Shown: positions 61,098 through 64,000 of the stretch, piece after piece
How the letters are laid out: each line of letters begins with the position of its first letter
How positions within the stretch are numbered: position 1 is the first letter of the stretch
Source of the DNA: Gemmatimonadota bacterium
Lineage (GTDB): Bacteria > Latescibacterota > UBA2968 > GCA-2709665
Assembly: GCA_028877215.1 (NCBI GenBank)
Contig: JAPPFJ010000018.1
Span: 1 to 64,000, forward strand
DNA: 64,000 bases
Reading direction: 5' to 3'
Translations under genes and position numbers: made by a program
Notes under the pieces: generated by a model
What the model saw: the letters and a program-made list of their open reading frames with translations, nothing else
What the model was told of the DNA's origin: nothing
Database searches by the model: none

Positions 61098-61217
61098 GGC
61101 AAGACGGTAGACGGGAGAGATTACCAGCCTTGTAAGGTTTCTTCTCATGCCGCAGGCAAGTCGGAGTAACTGATCGGCAGTGGTTTCTTCTCCCGTCTCA
61201 CCTCTCCCCTCTAACGG
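61098..61217 (-). repeat. R1 ERIC-like foldback element, copy 5 (3' of methyltransferase gene)
   Basis: On the minus strand it starts at the methyltransferase stop codon (GTTAG): GGGAGAGGTGAGACGGGAGA, CACTGCCGATCAGTTACTCC, CTTGCCTGCGGCATGA, CCTTACAAGGCTGG and CTCTCCCGTCTACCGTCTTG. Same relative orientation as copies 2, 3, 4 and 6. Confidence 0.78.
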
Positions 61218-61903
61218 TTTTTGGTCAGCCTCAGCATGTTCGTATCGCCCCGACGGAATTCGAATGGAACCGCAACCACCTCAATGTCTGCGGTTTCTTG
61301 CATGGTGCGGATCGTACCGTCCAGATGCCTGGAACGATTACCCGCCATGTCCAACAGCGGATAGACCCGGACCTCGCGCCCAACCCGAAGCAGTTCCCGC
61401 AGGTACGATATGTGAGTCTCGGTATCGAACTCCTCCGAGTAGAGAAACAGCAGGTGGGAACAGAGGACAAGATCGAAGGATCTGGCCCGGAAGGGCAAGT
61501 CCGGAAGATGCCCGGCAACGTAGCGGCCGTTTGCGACGGCCGACCGGAAGTCGCGCAGAAAGGTTGAGAGGACGTCACGGCGCAGCCTGACGACCGATTC
61601 GGGACTTCCATAGTGGTCCCAGATAAACCGTGCGTACGCTTCTCGCGCGCCCTTGAGCATTCTGGCGGACGTGGATTCGAAATCCACCTCGATAATGCGG
61701 CCGGAAAACCTGTAAACGGGATCGACGGCGACGACGAATCGCCCGGTTCCACCCCACTCGGCCGCGAACGACGACGGCCCTCCGCCACAGTCCAGGACCC
61801 GCGCGGACGAAGGGACATCGGACAATGCGAAGAATGCCTCGTATTCGGCCGCGCTCCGCCCCCAGGCGGGAACGGCTCCACCAAAATCAAATTCGCTGGA
61901 CAT
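61211..61903 (-). CDS. Class I SAM-dependent methyltransferase
   Basis: A 230-residue protein with VLDCGGGPSSFAAEWGGTG (motif I) and VVAVDPVYRFSG (ribose Asp), then SFDLVLCSHLLFLYSEEFD (motif IV) and YLRELLRVGREVRVYPLLDM. It lacks a clear motif VI and looks like the sub-class acting on small acceptors. An R1 repeat overlaps its stop codon. GC-rich flanks; no co-directional neighbour within 250 bp. Confidence 0.85.
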   Translation of the reverse strand: MSSEFDFGGAVPAWGRSAAEYEAFFALSDVPSSARVLDCGGGPSSFAAEWGGTGRFVVAVDPVYRFSGRIIEVDFESTSARMLKGAREAYARFIWDHYGSPESVVRLRRDVLSTFLRDFRSAVANGRYVAGHLPDLPFRARSFDLVLCSHLLFLYSEEFDTETHISYLRELLRVGREVRVYPLLDMAGNRSRHLDGTIRTMQETADIEVVAVPFEFRRGDTNMLRLTKNR

Positions 61904-61945
61904 GGATGTGCAGATCTGGACTGGAAATCATAAAGACGACGTTCT

Positions 61946-61985
61946 ATTCACACAAAGACACTAAGACACAAAGGCACAGAGAAAA
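61946..61985. repeat. Short ACACAAAGACAC-type direct repeat
   Basis: CACAAAGACACTAAGACACA and the following AAGGCACAGAG repeat the word ACACAAAG with a 14-bp step. It resembles a short sequence frequently dispersed in environmental bacteria (from memory). No gene overlaps it. Confidence 0.5.
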
Positions 61986-62080
61986 TGCAGAGAAAGGCCG
62001 TCAGACAAGAGCGAAAACCAAATTCAAGATCCACATCTCGCCCCAGCACCGCAGACCTCTCTCCCCGGCCCCTCAAAATC

Positions 62081-62203
62081 GGGGAGACGGAAGAGGGTAG
62101 AGATTACCTGCCTTGTGAGGACTCTCTTCGTGCCGAAGGCAAGAAGAAAAAATACCGGGCAAGGATTTCTTCTCCCGTCTCACCTCTACCGTCTAACCGC
62201 TTT
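62081..62203 (-). repeat. R1 ERIC-like foldback element, copy 6 (3' end of Nudix-GrpB gene)
   Basis: On the minus strand, GCGGTTAGACGGTAG contains the stop codon of the Nudix-GrpB gene. AGGTGAGACGGGAGAAGAAA, TCCTTGCCCGGTA, CTTGCCTTCGGCACGAA, CCTCACAAGGCAGG and CTACCCTCTTCCGTCTCC then follow. This copy is closest to the consensus of the six. Confidence 0.85.
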
Positions 62204-63157
62204 TTTGATGACCTCTTCGATAAACCCGGCTTTACCGGCCTGATACGCCGGCCGGTCCTTTGGAAATCGATTCGCCAGGTCCCGTTTCAGCCTGCTGTAG
62301 TCTTCCGCAAGGCTTCGGTTCGATCTCAGGCAATCCCGGAAAAGGATCATATCTTTCCAATCGGTGCTGGTTTTTTCGAACATATGTATCTGATGCGTGC
62401 GGGGATCACCCTTCCCGAAATAGTGCCTCCGGGGGATGCCGTTTTCTCCTCTGAATTCGTACCCGATCCCGGCAAGCGGCTCTATGCAGATCGTCGCTTC
62501 GTGAAAGTCCTCGACGGCGATCGCAACGTCCAGCTTTGGCTTCGCGCACATCCCCGGGATGGACGTGCTGCCGACGTGCTGGATATCCTCCACGTAATCA
62601 CCAATCGCTTCTTCGATATTCTCCTTCTCCAATTCGAACAGGACGTTCCATTCTTCCCGATAGGGCGAAACCGACACATCTCCACCTTTCAATCCGAGCA
62701 ACCGTCCCTCGCTGAACAATTCCGGTATCCGCTCACGGGTCAGAAAGGTCCGCAGTTCCGGATCCACCCTGGGTATTGAGTCGATTGAGACCCACGAGAA
62801 TGCAAAAACAACACCGGATTCCGGACCCACCGTTCCAATGTGCTCCCATTCGTCCGGCAAGTCAGAATCGGCCCTGAACAGGTAGTCCGTCCGTTCCACG
62901 TCCGACTGGATATATGGTTTGAAGTACCGTGTTGTCCCGATTTTCCGGATAAACCGCAGTTCTTCGATCCCCGACTCTTCGAGGGTTTCGCGGTGCGCGG
63001 CCTGAAGCGGCGATTCATCGCGCTCCAGGTTCCCACCCGGAAGTCGATAGTATTCGTACCCGACGGATTTGAGCTCGAGGACCAGTAATTCGCATCGCTC
63101 ATCCGCACTATACCTTATGATGTACGCAAATGCCTTATGGACGAGAGACCTGGTCAT
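62186..63157 (-). CDS. Nudix hydrolase domain fused to GrpB (UPF0157) nucleotidyltransferase-like domain
   Basis: A 323-residue fusion. Residues about 5-155 are a Nudix domain with the full box G-x5-E-x7-R-E-T-L-E-E-S-G-I at residues 42-64, including R-E-x-x-E-E for the metal. Residues about 160-323 are GrpB: VSVSPYREEWNVLFELEKENI, VEDIQHVGSTSIPGMCAKPKLDVAIAVED in parts, and RTHQIHMFEKTSTDW, the G-S-T-x10-D-x-x-I nucleotidyltransferase core. Both domains are common alone; joined they may clean and transfer nucleotides. An R1 repeat supplies its C-terminal residues and stop. Confidence 0.88.
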   Translation of the reverse strand: MTRSLVHKAFAYIIRYSADERCELLVLELKSVGYEYYRLPGGNLERDESPLQAAHRETLEESGIEELRFIRKIGTTRYFKPYIQSDVERTDYLFRADSDLPDEWEHIGTVGPESGVVFAFSWVSIDSIPRVDPELRTFLTRERIPELFSEGRLLGLKGGDVSVSPYREEWNVLFELEKENIEEAIGDYVEDIQHVGSTSIPGMCAKPKLDVAIAVEDFHEATICIEPLAGIGYEFRGENGIPRRHYFGKGDPRTHQIHMFEKTSTDWKDMILFRDCLRSNRSLAEDYSRLKRDLANRFPKDRPAYQAGKAGFIEEVIKKAVRR

Positions 63158-63346
63158 GGGTTTACATTGCCGGGCATGTTAGTGGGCGGCGCAATGGTCT
63201 GCTCGCGCCCTGACCGATACGCTTATACGCCAATCGCTGATCGAATGGCTGCCAGAGTTTCGGCGTGCGTCTGATTGCTGTTGTCGATTGCTGTTCCGAT
63301 ACCGGGATCGACAGGGGGCATTCGATATTGGCATCGTCCGCGACCG

Positions 63347-64000
63347 TCAATCAATGAGTCCCCAGAGCCGCTTGCGCTCCGCGGTCCAGTCGGGCCAATC
63401 GGGATGCACGTGTTTGAGCGCAGCCAGATCTCGCCTGCGCCCGCCGGCGGGATAGTAGTTCCAGCCCATCGCGCGGCGCGGCCCGGCGGCCGTCTTGATG
63501 CCTGTGGCGTGCCAGCATGACGGGGTCCACACCAGCGTCCATCGGGGGTCGAGGACAACCTCCACTTCGTGCGGGTGGCGGGCGAAAAACTGACCGGGCA
63601 TTTCGTCGTGCGTCCCGGTGGCCAGTTCGAGCTGCAGAAGTTCGGCCCCGACCTCCTCCGGGGGACGGTGCTGACTGCCCGGCAGCACCCGGAGCGGACC
63701 GTTGCTGGCGTCGTGGCGGTCGAGGGCGGTGCGAAAGGACACCTGCCGGACTTCCGGACCGCCGTCCACGTGCCACGCTACCTGGCGCCTTTCGCCCCGT
63801 TGCACCTTCGAAGCGTCGCCGATGCCGCAGGCCCCCACATGCACCTTCTCAACGCCCAGAATCCCCCGCGCTGCATCCACGAGGTCGTGCCGCTCCACCA
63901 TTTGCAGCACCGGTTCCCCGATCATCAGGAAGAGACACGCCAACCGGTTGCAGCCCGCCGGGAACTCCGTGCGCTCCCATTCCGGTTCCACTTCCTGCTG
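63347..64000 (-). CDS. Phytanoyl-CoA dioxygenase (PhyH) family protein, 5' end outside the window
   Basis: The frame is open to base 64000, so the N-terminal part is missing. VAWHVDGGPEVRQVSF supplies the H-x-D pair, and WTPSCWHATGIKTAAGPRRAM supplies distal His and Arg. LPGSQHRPP marks the family's central loop. The sequence is distinct from the other four PhyH proteins. It is followed by 190 bp without a gene or repeat before the Nudix-GrpB gene. Confidence 0.85.
   Translation of the reverse strand, partial: QQEVEPEWERTEFPAGCNRLACLFLMIGEPVLQMVERHDLVDAARGILGVEKVHVGACGIGDASKVQRGERRQVAWHVDGGPEVRQVSFRTALDRHDASNGPLRVLPGSQHRPPEEVGAELLQLELATGTHDEMPGQFFARHPHEVEVVLDPRWTLVWTPSCWHATGIKTAAGPRRAMGWNYYPAGGRRRDLAALKHVHPDWPDWTAERKRLWGLID

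Overview
The window looks like a piece of a high-GC, diderm, probably uncultivated environmental bacterium. Outer-membrane beta-barrels, a MltF-type transglycosylase and a Tat-exported sulfite oxidase imply an outer membrane. Five phytanoyl-CoA dioxygenase (PhyH) family genes, many catabolic genes of the creatininase, DUF1445, mandelate racemase and Gfo/Idh types, and many dispersed intergenic repeats recall genomes such as Latescibacterota or Poribacteria. That placement is inference from gene content. No rRNA or tRNA gene was seen.

Layout. 1-3.9 kb (+): a GT4 glycosyltransferase, a DUF445 membrane protein, and a DCC/lipase-maturation-factor fusion. 3.9-8.2 kb (-): a TIM-barrel-like protein, a DegT aminotransferase, a membrane protein and PabB. 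8.3-19.1 kb (-): a catabolic block with PhyH, cupin, FGGY kinase, phosphotriesterase, creatininase, DUF1445, DegT aminotransferase, PhyH, enolase-superfamily enzyme and Gfo/Idh/MocA oxidoreductase.

19.4-31.5 kb (-) is the most coherent system: a nearly complete N-methylglutamate pathway for methylamine oxidation. In transcription order it reads mgsA, mgsB, mgsC, mgdA, mgdB, mgdC, mgdD, gmaS, then a second mgsA-mgsB pair. GmaS would load methylamine onto glutamate, MgsABC would move the methylamino group to make N-methylglutamate, and MgdABCD would oxidise it back to glutamate with release of a C1 unit to tetrahydrofolate. The mgsAB duplication and two complete sets of iron-sulfur-type cysteines in MgdC are unusual. 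A strong terminator separates the cluster from an anSME-type radical SAM gene.

33-41.7 kb: PhyH, a second GT4, rhamnulokinase behind a clear sigma70-type promoter, a PHP-UvrD helicase fusion, and two tandem paralogous membrane proteins with CxxC motifs. 42.1-44.8 kb: a lower-GC island of toxin-antitoxin and defence-like genes, partly decayed (FitA-like remnant, AlbA_2 protein, DUF433, MNT-HEPN, DUF1016 fragment). 44.8-51.2 kb (+): two beta-barrels, a nucleoside deoxyribosyltransferase-like protein, a DUF2961/GH172 protein, a sulfite oxidase and a PhyH protein. 51.5-64 kb: a solitary MNT with a HEPN relic, a small Cys-rich gene, and a run of minus-strand housekeeping or accessory enzymes ending in a PhyH gene cut by the window edge. 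An orphan HigA is preceded by a 14-bp-period repeat array.

At least five families of dispersed repeats fill the intergenic regions. One ERIC-like foldback of about 120 bp (called R1 below) occurs six times, five of them directly after a gene's stop codon in the same relative orientation. It sometimes supplies the stop codon itself.
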